64,000 bases of DNA, taken from contig NZ_QQZY01000003.1 in assembly GCF_003351045.1 (NCBI RefSeq), positions 1-64,000 of the forward strand, in the 5' to 3' direction. Position numbers and translations under genes: made by a program. The notes under the pieces were generated by a model, which worked only from the letters and a program-made list of their open reading frames with translations, was not told where the DNA came from and made no database searches. This DNA comes from Gaiella occulta. GTDB lineage: Bacteria; Actinomycetota; Thermoleophilia; Gaiellales; Gaiellaceae. Positions within the stretch are counted from its first letter, which is position 1, and the number at the start of each line of letters is the position of its first letter. Below, one piece after another: positions 24,547 through 32,549 of this stretch.

Positions 24547-25671
24547 CTTCGCGCAGCACCAGCCCTCGATGCGAGGGAACGAGCGCGTGCGAAACTGCGT
24601 CGAGACGTTCGCGACGGCGCGGATGCGGCGGTCGCCGCCGGTGCCTACGAGCACCCACTGGTCGGCGGTCGGCCACGCCACGAGCAGCCAGCGGCCGTCG
24701 GGGGCCACGGCAAGGTCTTCCAGCACACCCGTGCTGCGGAAGAGCAGGCGTCCGCCGCGGAGCATGAACACGTCGCTCTCGGCCCCGCGTACGCGGATCA
24801 CGGCAACCTGGCGCGTCCCCGGGACGAACGCGGCAGCGGAGTCGATCGTGCCGTCCGCCGGGTCATCCCGTGCCACGAGCCGGCCACGGGCGTCGTAGAC
24901 ACGCAGCGCGTGCGGCGCCAGCACGAGCAACCGGGCGCCGTCCGTCGACCACGAGATCGAGGTGACCCGCTCGGCGGGGCCGCGGCTCGCCCGCCACAGC
25001 ACCCGGCCGCTGTCCGCGTCCTGGACGCGCACCTCGCTCGCCGAGGCGTAGGCGAGCTGACGGAGAGGCCCCGGCCGCCAGGCGGCCGGGCCGGTCTCCG
25101 ACGGGGCGAGCAGGCGGTCGCCCGTCCCGTCCCCGGCGACGACGCGCAGGCCGGTGCGATCGACGTAGGCGATGCGCGTGTCGGATCTCGTGCCCGCCCA
25201 GCGCGGGAAGCGGACGCCCGGGCGGGCGAGCGACCAGCGCACGGCGCCGTCGGGCTCGAGCGCCGCGAGCTCGTTCGCCTTCGCGGCCACGACGTAGCGG
25301 CCGAACGGCGACCACGAGGCGGAGCGGTAGCCACCGAGTAGGCGCCGCGAGCCGTCCGGCTGGACGACCCAGGCGCCGGCGTCGGACACGACGAGCAGGC
25401 GCCCTGATGCCGGCAGCGCGAACAGGGCCGGCTGTGCGTGCTCGACGCCCACCGCCGCCCGCACCCGGTCGACGACGGCGCGCCCGGGCGGGCTCGCCAC
25501 GGCGGCGGCGAGCGCGCCTGCGATCACGAGAGCGAGCGCGAGCCGCACCGGGGCGCGTCGCCGCCGGCGCGCCGGCGCGCGGGCGGCGAACGCGGCCCGC
25601 GTGACGGCCCATGCTCGCCTCTCCGCCTCGCGCGCTTGCGGGATCTCGACGCGCTCGAGCTCGTCTCTCAT
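24544..25671 (-). CDS. membrane-anchored beta-propeller protein next to an ECF sigma factor (possible anti-sigma), 375 aa
   Basis: A short cytoplasmic N-terminus of about 45 residues is followed by one membrane segment (PVRLALALVIAGALAAAV). The rest is a large outer domain with repeated WD40/TolB-like blades (SASWSPFGRYVVAA, SISWSTDGARLLVL, DLAVAPDGRWLLVAW). The start ATG overlaps the sigma factor stop (ATGA), the usual place for an anti-sigma factor, but no zinc HxxxCxxC motif is present. It ends in GWCCAK; the vicinal cysteines could be redox-active. A signal-sensing partner of the sigma factor is inferred from position, not shown. Confidence 0.7.
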   Translation of the reverse strand: MRDELERVEIPQAREAERRAWAVTRAAFAARAPARRRRRAPVRLALALVIAGALAAAVASPPGRAVVDRVRAAVGVEHAQPALFALPASGRLLVVSDAGAWVVQPDGSRRLLGGYRSASWSPFGRYVVAAKANELAALEPDGAVRWSLARPGVRFPRWAGTRSDTRIAYVDRTGLRVVAGDGTGDRLLAPSETGPAAWRPGPLRQLAYASASEVRVQDADSGRVLWRASRGPAERVTSISWSTDGARLLVLAPHALRVYDARGRLVARDDPADGTIDSAAAFVPGTRQVAVIRVRGAESDVFMLRGGRLLFRSTGVLEDLAVAPDGRWLLVAWPTADQWVLVGTGGDRRIRAVANVSTQFRTRSFPRIEGWCCAK

Positions 25672-26186
25672 CGCGCGCGCTCCCCGAGCGCGTCGAGACC
25701 GCGCCGCAGGCGCGAGTTGACCGTGCCGCGCGGCAAGCCGAGCAGCTCGGCGATCTCGCCGGGCGTGTAGTCGAGCAGGTGCCGGAGCACGATCACGGCT
25801 CGGTGCTCCGGCGGCAAGGCCGCGATCGCGTCCACGGTCGAGCGGTCGAACCCGTCGGCGGCGTGCTCGGCGGCGGCGAGGGCGTCGTCGAGGCCGGTCT
25901 CGGCGCGCAGCGCGCGGGCTCGCGCGTAGTCGATCGCCCGGTTGACGACGATGCGGTGCAGCCACGGCGCGAACGGGCGGCGGCGGTCGAAGTGGTCGAG
26001 GTTGCGTATCGCGGCCAGGAGCGCCTCCTGCGCGATGTCTTCCGCCGCGGCGGCGTCGTGAACGACGAGGTAGGCGGCGCCGTACGCCCGGCGCCAGTGC
26101 AGGCGGAACAGCGCCTCGAGCGCGGCGACCGATCCCGCCTGCGCGCCGCGGACGAGGGCGCGCTCGTCTCGCCACCGATTCGCCAT
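25668..26186 (-). CDS. ECF-type RNA polymerase sigma factor, 172 aa
   Basis: Region 2 spans about residues 20-90, with the helix IAQEALLAAIRNLDHF and the RPFAPWLHRIVVNRAID -10 recognition part. Region 4 (about 115-170) has LPPEHRAVIVLRHLLD, then a helix-turn-helix in TPGEIAELLGLPRGTVNSRLRRG. The long region 3.1 and other sigma-70 parts are missing, as expected for ECF factors. It is coupled by ATGA to the propeller protein, and the selenoprotein follows, so the regulon may include peroxide defence. A TACAGT hexamer 6 nt before the ATG marks a leaderless start. Confidence 0.92.
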   Translation of the reverse strand: MANRWRDERALVRGAQAGSVAALEALFRLHWRRAYGAAYLVVHDAAAAEDIAQEALLAAIRNLDHFDRRRPFAPWLHRIVVNRAIDYARARALRAETGLDDALAAAEHAADGFDRSTVDAIAALPPEHRAVIVLRHLLDYTPGEIAELLGLPRGTVNSRLRRGLDALGERAR

Positions 26187-26192
26187 CTGCCG

Positions 26193-26198
26193 ACTGTA
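26193..26198 (-). promoter_or_regulatory. -10 hexamer TACAGT of the sigma factor unit
   Basis: It ends 6 nt before the ATG at 26186. Confidence 0.55.
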
Positions 26199-26375
26199 CG
26201 GCGAGATCCGTGCGCGAGGTCCACGCTGGACCTACGAACGGCGTGCCCCGTGAGGTCCCGTCGCAGGGGCATGACCTCGTGCGCCGGCCCGTCCGTATTC
26301 CGTGCGTGAACCGACGCGAGCCCGGCAGCACGTCTCGTTCGCGCGCGGCCGGGCGATCGCCCCGTCGCCCCGGGC

Positions 26376-26771
26376 TCACCCGTGTCCTGGTTGCGGGATC
26401 ACCGCCTCGGCCTCGATCTCGACCTTCCAGGACGGGTCGAGCAGCGCCGTCACGACGCACGTCGCGGCGGGACGGATGTCCCGGAAGACGTCGCCGTGCG
26501 CGCGCGAGACCTCGCCCCAGTGCTCGGCATCGGTGATGAACATGCGCGTGCGGACGACATCCTCGACGGATGCGCCCGCGCGCTCGAGCGCCTCGGCGAT
26601 GATCGCGAGGCGCAGGCGTGCCTGCTCGTACGCCCCCTCCGGCGTGGGCGAGCCGTCCGGCGGAATGGGCGCCGTCCCGGCGACGTGCACGGTTGAGCCG
26701 ACGAGGACGGCGCGCGAGAATCCCGCCACCGGCTCGAACGGCGAGTGACCCGAGATGAGACGGCGCTCCAT
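26376..26771 (-). CDS. RidA-family (YjgF/YER057c/UK114) protein, 131 aa
   Basis: RidA trimers hydrolyse reactive enamines or imines made by PLP enzymes such as threonine dehydratase. The protein has VHVAGTAP, the long helix EQARLRLAIIAEALERAGAS and the active-site arginine region DVVRTRMFITD. The C-terminal VEIEAEAVIPQ carries the conserved Glu. The first residues (RRLISGHSPFEPVAGFSRAV) match a subgroup that often acts outside the standard RidA1 role. ilvA, which makes 2-aminocrotonate, is in the same window, but this gene is not adjacent to it. Confidence 0.9.
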   Translation of the reverse strand: MERRLISGHSPFEPVAGFSRAVLVGSTVHVAGTAPIPPDGSPTPEGAYEQARLRLAIIAEALERAGASVEDVVRTRMFITDAEHWGEVSRAHGDVFRDIRPAATCVVTALLDPSWKVEIEAEAVIPQPGHG

Positions 26772-26780
26772 CGCCCGCGT

Positions 26781-26786
26781 AGTATC
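26781..26786 (-). promoter_or_regulatory. -10-like hexamer GATACT before the RidA gene
   Basis: It ends 9 nt before the ATG at 26771. Confidence 0.35.
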
Positions 26787-26788
26787 GC

Positions 26789-26815
26789 GCCGGCGACCCG
26801 GGCGCGGTCGCCGGC
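26789..26815. repeat. 10-bp inverted repeat in the 241-bp gap upstream of the RidA gene
   Basis: GCCGGCGACC (26789-26798) and GGTCGCCGGC (26806-26815) surround a 7-nt loop. It lies immediately behind the putative -10 of the RidA gene, so it could be an operator or a remnant terminator. The rest of the gap to 27012 shows nothing I can support. Confidence 0.4.
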
Positions 26816-27012
26816 TACGACACGCCCGCTGCCGCTAACGTCGGGCGTGCCGTGGCGAGCGGGCGAGCAAGGAACGGGCAGGCGGTTCGGCGCGGGGTGC
26901 CGGCCGTCCTCCTCGCGCGCCCCGCCGTCGACGGACGAGACCAGGGTGAGGGAGTCGGGCGCGCCCTCCCGCAGGGCGTCCGGGCCCGCGCCGAGCACGA
27001 GGCCGGCATCTG

Positions 27013-27825
27013 ATGGAGGCGCTGCGCCAGATCGACGACTGGGACGTCCCGTTCGCGGCGGCGGGTGTCACGCGCGCGGGTGCGACGGTCGCGACCCGCG
27101 GCGACACGCGCCGGACCGTGCCCCTCGCCTCGGTGTCGAAGCCCGTCACCGCGCTGGCGACGCTCGTCGCCGCCGAGGAGGGCGCCGTCGACCTCGACGA
27201 GCCCGCCGGCCCGCCCGGCTCGACCGTGCGGCACCTGCTCGCGCACGCGTCCGGGCTGCCGTTCGAGGGGGACGTCGCGATCGCCGCGCCGGGGCGGCGC
27301 CGGATCTACTCCAACGAGGGCTTCGCCGTCCTCGGCGCGCACCTGGCAGAGCGGGCGCAGATGGCGTTCGCCGGCTATTTGCGCGAGGCGGTCTGCGCGC
27401 CGCTTCGCATCGGCCTCGACCCCGAGGGCCATCCGGGCGCGGGCATGCACGCCTGCCTCGACGACGTGCTCGCGCTCGGCCGCGAGCTGCTCGCGCCCCG
27501 GCTCGTCGCCCCGGAGACGCACGCCGAGATGGTGGCCGTCCAGTTCCCCGGCCTCGACGGCGTGCTGCCCGGCTTCGGGCGCTTCGCGCCGCTCGACTGG
27601 GGCCTCGGCGTCGAGCTGAAGGGCGTCAAGGCGCCGCACTGGTCGGGCGCGCTCACCTCGCCGCGCACGTTCGGGCACTTCGGCGGCAGCGGCACGTTCC
27701 TCTGGGTCGACCCCGACGCCGGCGTCGCCTGCGCCTGCCTGACGACGCGCGCGTTCGGCGCGTGGTCGAAGGACGCGTGGCCGCGGCTGTCGGACGCCGT
27801 GCTGGAAGAGCTCGGCCGCCTCTGA
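27013..27825 (+). CDS. serine hydrolase of the beta-lactamase/class C (EstB-like) family, 270 aa
   Basis: The SxxK nucleophile motif is SVSK at residues 40-43. The second motif is YSN in RIYSNEGFAVLG, and the third is HFGGSGTFLWVD in place of KTG. These match penicillin-binding-like hydrolases that act as esterases or peptidases. At 270 aa it is short for the family (normally 350-400) and has no signal peptide, so it is probably cytoplasmic and unlikely to confer beta-lactam resistance. The ATG at 27013 gives an N-terminus starting shortly before the first strand. It converges with the cyclic-nucleotide-type gene. Confidence 0.85.
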   Translation: MEALRQIDDWDVPFAAAGVTRAGATVATRGDTRRTVPLASVSKPVTALATLVAAEEGAVDLDEPAGPPGSTVRHLLAHASGLPFEGDVAIAAPGRRRIYSNEGFAVLGAHLAERAQMAFAGYLREAVCAPLRIGLDPEGHPGAGMHACLDDVLALGRELLAPRLVAPETHAEMVAVQFPGLDGVLPGFGRFAPLDWGLGVELKGVKAPHWSGALTSPRTFGHFGGSGTFLWVDPDAGVACACLTTRAFGAWSKDAWPRLSDAVLEELGRL

Positions 27826-27854
27826 TCGACCCGGGCGCGGCGCCCCGGTCGCGC

Positions 27855-28232
27855 TCAGGCGTCGTCGGTGAACAGCGGGCGCAGCAGCTCGTCGAACGTG
27901 GCGCGGTCGCAGCTCGCGACGACGCACGCCGTCATCGCGGTCACGGTGGCGGTGCGCGGGATGCGAAGGGCGGGGGCGACCTCGCCGAAGCACTCGCCCG
28001 GGCGGATCACGCCGCGGGCGCCACTGCCGTCCTGCCACACCCCGGCGAGGCCCGACAGCAGCACGAGGAAGCGGTCGCTCGTCGCGCCCTCGCTCACGAT
28101 CGGCCCACCGGCGGGGATCTCGTGGCGCTCCATGCGCTGCGCGAGCGCGGTCAGCGTCTCGCCCGGCAGCGAGCCGAACAGGCCGATGCGCTGCAGCTCG
28201 GTCACCGACGCGGGGACGTGCCGGGGGCTCAC
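27855..28232 (-). CDS. cyclic nucleotide-binding domain protein (Crp-fold sensor only), 125 aa
   Basis: The whole protein is one cNMP-binding beta-barrel: an IGLFGSLPGETLTALAQ start, then EIPAGGPIVSEGATSDRFLVLLSG, and a phosphate-cassette-like CFGEVAPALRIPRTATVTA. There is no DNA-binding domain, so it is not a Crp regulator by itself. It may bind a nucleotide and work through a partner. It is divergent from the NUDIX gene, with 21 bp between start codons. A TACCGT hexamer 7 nt before the GTG overlaps the NUDIX promoter hexamer on the other strand. Confidence 0.85.
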   Translation of the reverse strand: MSPRHVPASVTELQRIGLFGSLPGETLTALAQRMERHEIPAGGPIVSEGATSDRFLVLLSGLAGVWQDGSGARGVIRPGECFGEVAPALRIPRTATVTAMTACVVASCDRATFDELLRPLFTDDA

Positions 28233-28238
28233 GGACGC

Positions 28239-28245
28239 TACGGTA
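28239..28245. promoter_or_regulatory. overlapping divergent -10 hexamers (TACGGT plus, TACCGT minus)
   Basis: TACGGT at 28239-28244 (plus) ends 9 nt before the NUDIX ATG. TACCGT read on the minus strand from 28245-28240 ends 7 nt before the cNMP-protein GTG. The two share five base pairs, so the promoters should exclude each other. Confidence 0.5.
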
Positions 28246-28253
28246 GCGGCGCG

Positions 28254-28769
28254 ATGGCGATCCTCCACGGCTGGCGCTTCTGCCCCCGCTGCGCGCACGC
28301 GCTCGAGCACGGCGAGGGCCGCGTGACCTGCGGCTCGTGCGGGTTCGTCGGCTACGCCAACTCTTCGCCGTGCGCCTGCGCGCTCGTCGAGGACGAGCAG
28401 GGGCGGCTCCTGCTCGCCCGTCGCGCGGTCGAGCCCTACCGTGGCCTGTGGGACGCGCCGGGCGGCTTCCTCGAGGAGCACGAGCATCCGCTGCACGGGC
28501 TGCGCCGCGAGCTGCGCGAGGAGACGGGCCTCGAGATCGAGCCCGTCGCGTTCCTCGGCGTGTGGATGGACTGGTACGGCGCCGGCCCCGACGCGAGCGC
28601 GACGCTGAACATGTTCTGGACGGCGCGTATCTCCGGCGGCGAGGCGCGGGCGGCCGACGACGTCGCGGAGCTCCGCTGGTTCGCGCCGGACGAGCTGCCG
28701 CCGCCCGAAGAGCTCGCGTTCACGCTGCTGCCGTCGGTGCTGGCGGCATGGAAGGGGGCGCGCCCGTGA
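28254..28769 (+). CDS. zinc-ribbon NUDIX hydrolase, 171 aa
   Basis: An N-terminal zinc ribbon (CPRC at residues 9-12 and CGSC near 27-30) precedes a NUDIX domain. The NUDIX box is GGFLEEHEHPLHGL followed by RRELREETGLEIE, with all catalytic glutamates. The layout matches NudC-like or ADP-ribose/nucleotide pyrophosphatases. It would clear nucleoside diphosphate derivatives such as NADH or dinucleotides; the substrate is not fixed. The start is the ATG at 28254, with a leaderless-type promoter. Confidence 0.9.
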   Translation: MAILHGWRFCPRCAHALEHGEGRVTCGSCGFVGYANSSPCACALVEDEQGRLLLARRAVEPYRGLWDAPGGFLEEHEHPLHGLRRELREETGLEIEPVAFLGVWMDWYGAGPDASATLNMFWTARISGGEARAADDVAELRWFAPDELPPPEELAFTLLPSVLAAWKGARP

Positions 28770-28951
28770 GCGCGGCCTTCCCGTTCGACGTCGGCGGCAC
28801 GCTCGACGACCCCGCCCGGCGCCTCCCGGCGGCGCCCTGAGCCGGGATCAGCCCGCGCGACGGCCCCGGGGATCGCCTCGAGTCCCTCCAGGTCGGGCGA
28901 CGTCTCCTGCCGGCCTGCGACGGCCCGGCGGCAACCGACCCCCCGGAAAGG

Positions 28952-28982
28952 CGACGAGCCGGCGGGGGACGCCGGCTCGTCG
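28952..28982 (-). terminator. 12-bp perfect hairpin downstream of trxA
   Basis: CGACGAGCCGGC (28952-28963) and its complement (28971-28982) enclose a 7-nt loop. On the minus strand it starts 23 nt after the trxA stop and is followed by CCTTTCC, so it can serve as the trxA terminator. Confidence 0.65.
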
Positions 28983-29005
28983 TGGGGGAGGGGAGGGGAA
29001 GCGTG

Positions 29006-29323
29006 CTAGGAGGCGAGCCCGAGCGAGCGCTCGATCGCGCCCTTCGGCTGCGCGCCGATGACGGCGGCCGCCGGCTCGCCGTCCCTGAACAGGATCATCG
29101 TCGGGATCGAGGCGATGCCGTACTTCTCCGCGAGCTCGCGCTCCTCGTCGATGTTCACCTTCACGAGCTTGATCTCGCCTGCGCGCTCCTCGGCGATCTT
29201 GTCGAGCACCGGCGCGACGGCGTGGCACGGGCCGCACCACTCCGCCCAGAAGTCGACGAGCACGGGGGTCTCGCTCTGGATCACTTCCTGGTCGAACGTC
29301 TCCGTCTTCACTGCGGTTGCCAT
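29006..29323 (-). CDS. trxA: thioredoxin
   Basis: A 105-aa disulfide reductase with the active site WAEWCGPCHAVAP (Cys-Gly-Pro-Cys), the cis-proline in IASIPTMILF and the usual DxxxE helix. It would reduce cytosolic disulfides and regenerate peroxiredoxins and reductases. The ATG at 29323 is preceded by AAAGGAT 4-5 nt away, one of the minority of Shine-Dalgarno-led starts here; an ATG 24 bp upstream is less likely. It is divergent from ileS. Thioredoxin is a plausible electron donor for the selenocysteine peroxiredoxin, though it is not adjacent. Confidence 0.96.
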   Translation of the reverse strand: MATAVKTETFDQEVIQSETPVLVDFWAEWCGPCHAVAPVLDKIAEERAGEIKLVKVNIDEERELAEKYGIASIPTMILFRDGEPAAAVIGAQPKGAIERSLGLAS

Positions 29324-29422
29324 ACGATCCTTTCGCTTGCACGCCACGTTGGTGTGGCCTGTCTATCGGGAAACGACGGCTGCGCCCCGGATGTTCCCGG
29401 CTTGAGCGCGAGGCGGCGCCCG

Positions 29423-29428
29423 TAGAAT
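29423..29428 (+). promoter_or_regulatory. -10 hexamer TAGAAT of ileS
   Basis: TAGAAT ends 7 nt before the ATG at 29436 and fixes that start over an in-frame GTG at 29430. A TTGAGC 15 bp upstream is a weak -35 candidate. Confidence 0.6.
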
Positions 29429-29435
29429 CGTGCAC

Positions 29436-32400
29436 ATGTTCGCACCGCTGCCGGACAAGCCCGACCACGACGGGCTCGAGCGCGCGATCCTCGACGTCTG
29501 GGAGCGGGAGCAGACGTTTGCCAGGCTGCGCGCGAAGAACGCGGACGGCCCCCGCTTCAGCTTCATCGACGGCCCCGTCACCGCCAACAAGGGGCTTGCC
29601 GTGCACACCGCCTGGGGGCGCACGCTGAAGGACGTGTTCCAGCGCTACAAGGCGCTGCGGGGCTGCCACCAGCGCTACCAGAACGGCTTCGACTGCCAGG
29701 GCCTGTGGATCGAGGTCGGTGTCGAGCGTGCGCTCGGCCTCAACTCGAAGCGCGAGATCGAGGAGTACGGGCTCGCCGAGTTCGCCCGCAAGTGCCGCGA
29801 CGTCGTCGTGTGGTCGGCGCAGGAGCTCACGAGGGGCTCGATCCGGCTCGGCCAGTGGATGGACTGGGGCAACGACTACTTCACGTTCTCCGACACCAAC
29901 ATCGAGTACATCTGGCGCTTCCTGCGCATCGTGCACGACAGAGGCTGGCTCGTGATGGGCCACCGCTCGACCGAGTGGTGTCCGCGCTGCGGCACCTCGA
30001 TCTCCGCGCACGAGCTGCACGGCAGCTACGTCGACCGCGTCGACCCGTCGCTGGACGTGCGCTTCCGCCTCCTCGAGCGGCCCGGCGAAGCGATCGTGAT
30101 CTGGACGACGACGCCGTGGACGCTGCCCGCCAACGTCGCCGCCGCCGTCGATCCCGACGCCGAGTACGGCCGGCTCGAGAGCGGCGACTGGGTCGCCGTC
30201 GCGCGCTCTCCGCACGAGACCTTCGTCGAGCGGCTACCCGGGTCGGCGCTCGTCGGCTGGCGCTACGAGGGCCCTTTCGACGCGCTCGGTCCCGGCGCCG
30301 GCGTCGAGCACCGCGTCATCCCGTGGACGGACGTGTCGATGGACGACGGCACGGGCATCGTCCACATCGCACCGGGGTGCGGCTCCGAGGACTTCGAGCT
30401 CTCGCGCGCCCTCGGCCTCGACGTCCTCACGCCCGTCGACGAGGCCGGCAGGTTCTACCCCGAGTACGGCTGGCTGCACGGCCTGTCGACCGTGGAGGCG
30501 GCCGACCAGATCATCGGCGATCTCGAGGAGCGCGGCCTGCTCGTCGAGGCGCGCACGCACGAGCACCGCTATCCGGAGTGCTGGCGCTGCCACACGCCGC
30601 TCATCTTCCGGCTCGCCGACGACTGGTTCATCACCGTCGACGAGATCCGGCAGCAGCTCCTCGACGCGAACGCCACCGTCGAGTGGACGCCCGCCTACAT
30701 GGGCAAGCGCATGGACGACTGGCTGCGCAACATGGGCGACTGGAACATCTCCCGGCGCCGCTACTACGGGCTGCCGCTGCCCATCTACCCGTGCTCCTGC
30801 GGGCACGTGAACGTGATCGGCTCGCGCGCCGAGCTCGAGGCGCGTGCGCTGTCGGGGCTCGAGCAGCTCGAGGAGCTGCGGCGCCCGTGGATCGACGAGG
30901 TGCCGATCGCGTGCGAGCGCTGCGGCGAGGAGGTGCGGCGCATCCCCGAGGTGGGCGACGTCTGGCTCGACGCGGGCATCGTCCCCTTCTCCACGCTCGG
31001 CTGGCAGAACGACACCTACGTGCCGGGCGGGTACGCGACGGGCGCCGCCAGGGGGTTGACGAACGCCGACCTGCCGGATCACGCGACCTGGGAGCAGTGG
31101 TTCCCTGCCGACTGGGTGTCGGAGATGCGCGAGCAGATCCGTCTCTGGTTCTACTCGCAGCTGTTCATGTCCGTGGCGCTGAGCGGGCAGGCGCCGTTCC
31201 GCCGCGTGCTCGGCTACGAGAAGATGCTCGACGAGCACGGCAAGGAGATGCACGGCTCGTGGGGCAACATGATCGACGCCTCCGACGCGTTCACGCGCAT
31301 GGGCGCCGACGTGATGCGCTGGCAGTACTGCGCGCAGCCGCCCGACCGCAACCTGCTGTTCGGCTTCGGCCCGGGCCAGGAGATCAAGCGCAAGCTGCTG
31401 ACGCTGTGGAACTCGGCCAGGTTCCTCGTCGACTACGGCAACGTCGAGTCGTTCACGCCGCTGCTCCGCGACCTCGAGCGCGGCCCCGAGGGTGACGTGC
31501 AACCGCTCGACCGCTGGCTCGTGGCGCGGACGCAGACGCTCGTGCAGGAGGCGACCGGCGGTTACGAGCGCTGGCTCACCGTCGATGTCGTGCGCGCGTT
31601 CGAGGCGTTCGTCGACGACGTCTCGAACTGGTACATCCGCCGTTCGCGCCGCCGCTTCTGGGAGGGAGACGCGATCGCCCTGCGCACGCTGTGGTACGCG
31701 CTCGTGCAGGGCCTGCGGGTGATCTCGCCGGTGATGCCGTTCCTGTCGGAGCACCTGTGGCGCACACTCGTCTCCGGCGCCTGCGCGGACGCACCGGCGT
31801 CGATCTTCCTCGCCGGCTGGCCGGAGCCGGTCGACCCCGACGCGGCCCTGCTGGCCGAGGTCGCCGAGCTCCGCCGTGTCGTCGCGCTCGGTCACCAGGC
31901 ACGACAGTCGTCGGGCCGCAAGGTGCGGCAGCCGCTGCGCCGGATCGTCGTCGAGGGTGCGCCGCTCGCGGCTGCGCACGCGGACGAGATCCGCGACGAG
32001 CTGCGTGTCAAGGCGGTGGAGTTCGGCGCCGTCGACGCGACCGAGCTGCGGGTGAAGCCGCACCTGCCGGCGCTCGGGCCGCGTCTCGGCAGGGAGCTCG
32101 GTGCCGTGCGGGCCGCGCTCCAGGCCGGCGACTTCGAGGAGCTCGGCGGCGGACGCTTCCGCGCCGCCGGGCACGAGCTCGGCCCGGACGAGGTGCTCGT
32201 CGAGCGCTCCGGCAAGGAGGGGTGGGCGGTCGCGGCCGAGGACGGCGTCACCGTCGCGCTCGAGATCGTGCTCGACGAGGAGCTCGAGCGCGAGGGGCGC
32301 GTCTACGACCTCATCCACCAGGTCAACTCGATGCGCAAGGACGCCGGCCTCGAGCTGACCGACCGCATCGAGCTGACGCTTCCGGCGACCGACGCCGACC

Positions 32401-32489
32401 TGCTCGAGCACGCCGAGTGGATCAGGGCCGAGACGCTTGCGGTTGCCGTCGAGGCGGACGGCGGCACCGTGGCGATCGCGAAGGCGTAG
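29436..32489 (+). CDS. ileS: isoleucyl-tRNA synthetase, variant signature motifs, 1017 aa
   Basis: A class I synthetase with the Ile-type CP1 editing domain (WTTTPWTLPANVA, then VHIAPGCGSEDFE) and a zinc-type WCPRCGTSIS. The ATP motif normally HIGH reads GLAVHTAWGRTL. The KMSKS-type loop reads DEHGKEMHGSWGNMI, so the catalytic second lysine of KMSKS is glycine. Homology over the full 1017 residues is otherwise good, including the C-terminal anticodon-binding region. It belongs to a distinct IleS subgroup I associate with actinobacteria. Since valS in the same window has canonical HLGHAL and RMSKS, the changes are specific. Charging activity is still expected but deserves a test. Confidence 0.9.
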   Translation: MFAPLPDKPDHDGLERAILDVWEREQTFARLRAKNADGPRFSFIDGPVTANKGLAVHTAWGRTLKDVFQRYKALRGCHQRYQNGFDCQGLWIEVGVERALGLNSKREIEEYGLAEFARKCRDVVVWSAQELTRGSIRLGQWMDWGNDYFTFSDTNIEYIWRFLRIVHDRGWLVMGHRSTEWCPRCGTSISAHELHGSYVDRVDPSLDVRFRLLERPGEAIVIWTTTPWTLPANVAAAVDPDAEYGRLESGDWVAVARSPHETFVERLPGSALVGWRYEGPFDALGPGAGVEHRVIPWTDVSMDDGTGIVHIAPGCGSEDFELSRALGLDVLTPVDEAGRFYPEYGWLHGLSTVEAADQIIGDLEERGLLVEARTHEHRYPECWRCHTPLIFRLADDWFITVDEIRQQLLDANATVEWTPAYMGKRMDDWLRNMGDWNISRRRYYGLPLPIYPCSCGHVNVIGSRAELEARALSGLEQLEELRRPWIDEVPIACERCGEEVRRIPEVGDVWLDAGIVPFSTLGWQNDTYVPGGYATGAARGLTNADLPDHATWEQWFPADWVSEMREQIRLWFYSQLFMSVALSGQAPFRRVLGYEKMLDEHGKEMHGSWGNMIDASDAFTRMGADVMRWQYCAQPPDRNLLFGFGPGQEIKRKLLTLWNSARFLVDYGNVESFTPLLRDLERGPEGDVQPLDRWLVARTQTLVQEATGGYERWLTVDVVRAFEAFVDDVSNWYIRRSRRRFWEGDAIALRTLWYALVQGLRVISPVMPFLSEHLWRTLVSGACADAPASIFLAGWPEPVDPDAALLAEVAELRRVVALGHQARQSSGRKVRQPLRRIVVEGAPLAAAHADEIRDELRVKAVEFGAVDATELRVKPHLPALGPRLGRELGAVRAALQAGDFEELGGGRFRAAGHELGPDEVLVERSGKEGWAVAAEDGVTVALEIVLDEELEREGRVYDLIHQVNSMRKDAGLELTDRIELTLPATDADLLEHAEWIRAETLAVAVEADGGTVAIAKA

Positions 32490-32549
32490 GGCATCCCCGG
32501 CGGAGCCGCCGCCGCGGCGACCGGGATCATTCGAGGCGACAGCCGGCGG

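Noticed and set aside
26816-27012. Possible coding remnant upstream of the serine hydrolase
   Set aside because: No frame resembles a known family; nothing to support beyond the hairpin at 26789-26815.
28766-28840. 24-codon frame VSAAFPFDVGGTLDD... overlapping the NUDIX stop as GTGA
   Set aside because: Very short, no homology, Pro/Ala-rich tail; probably chance or a remnant.
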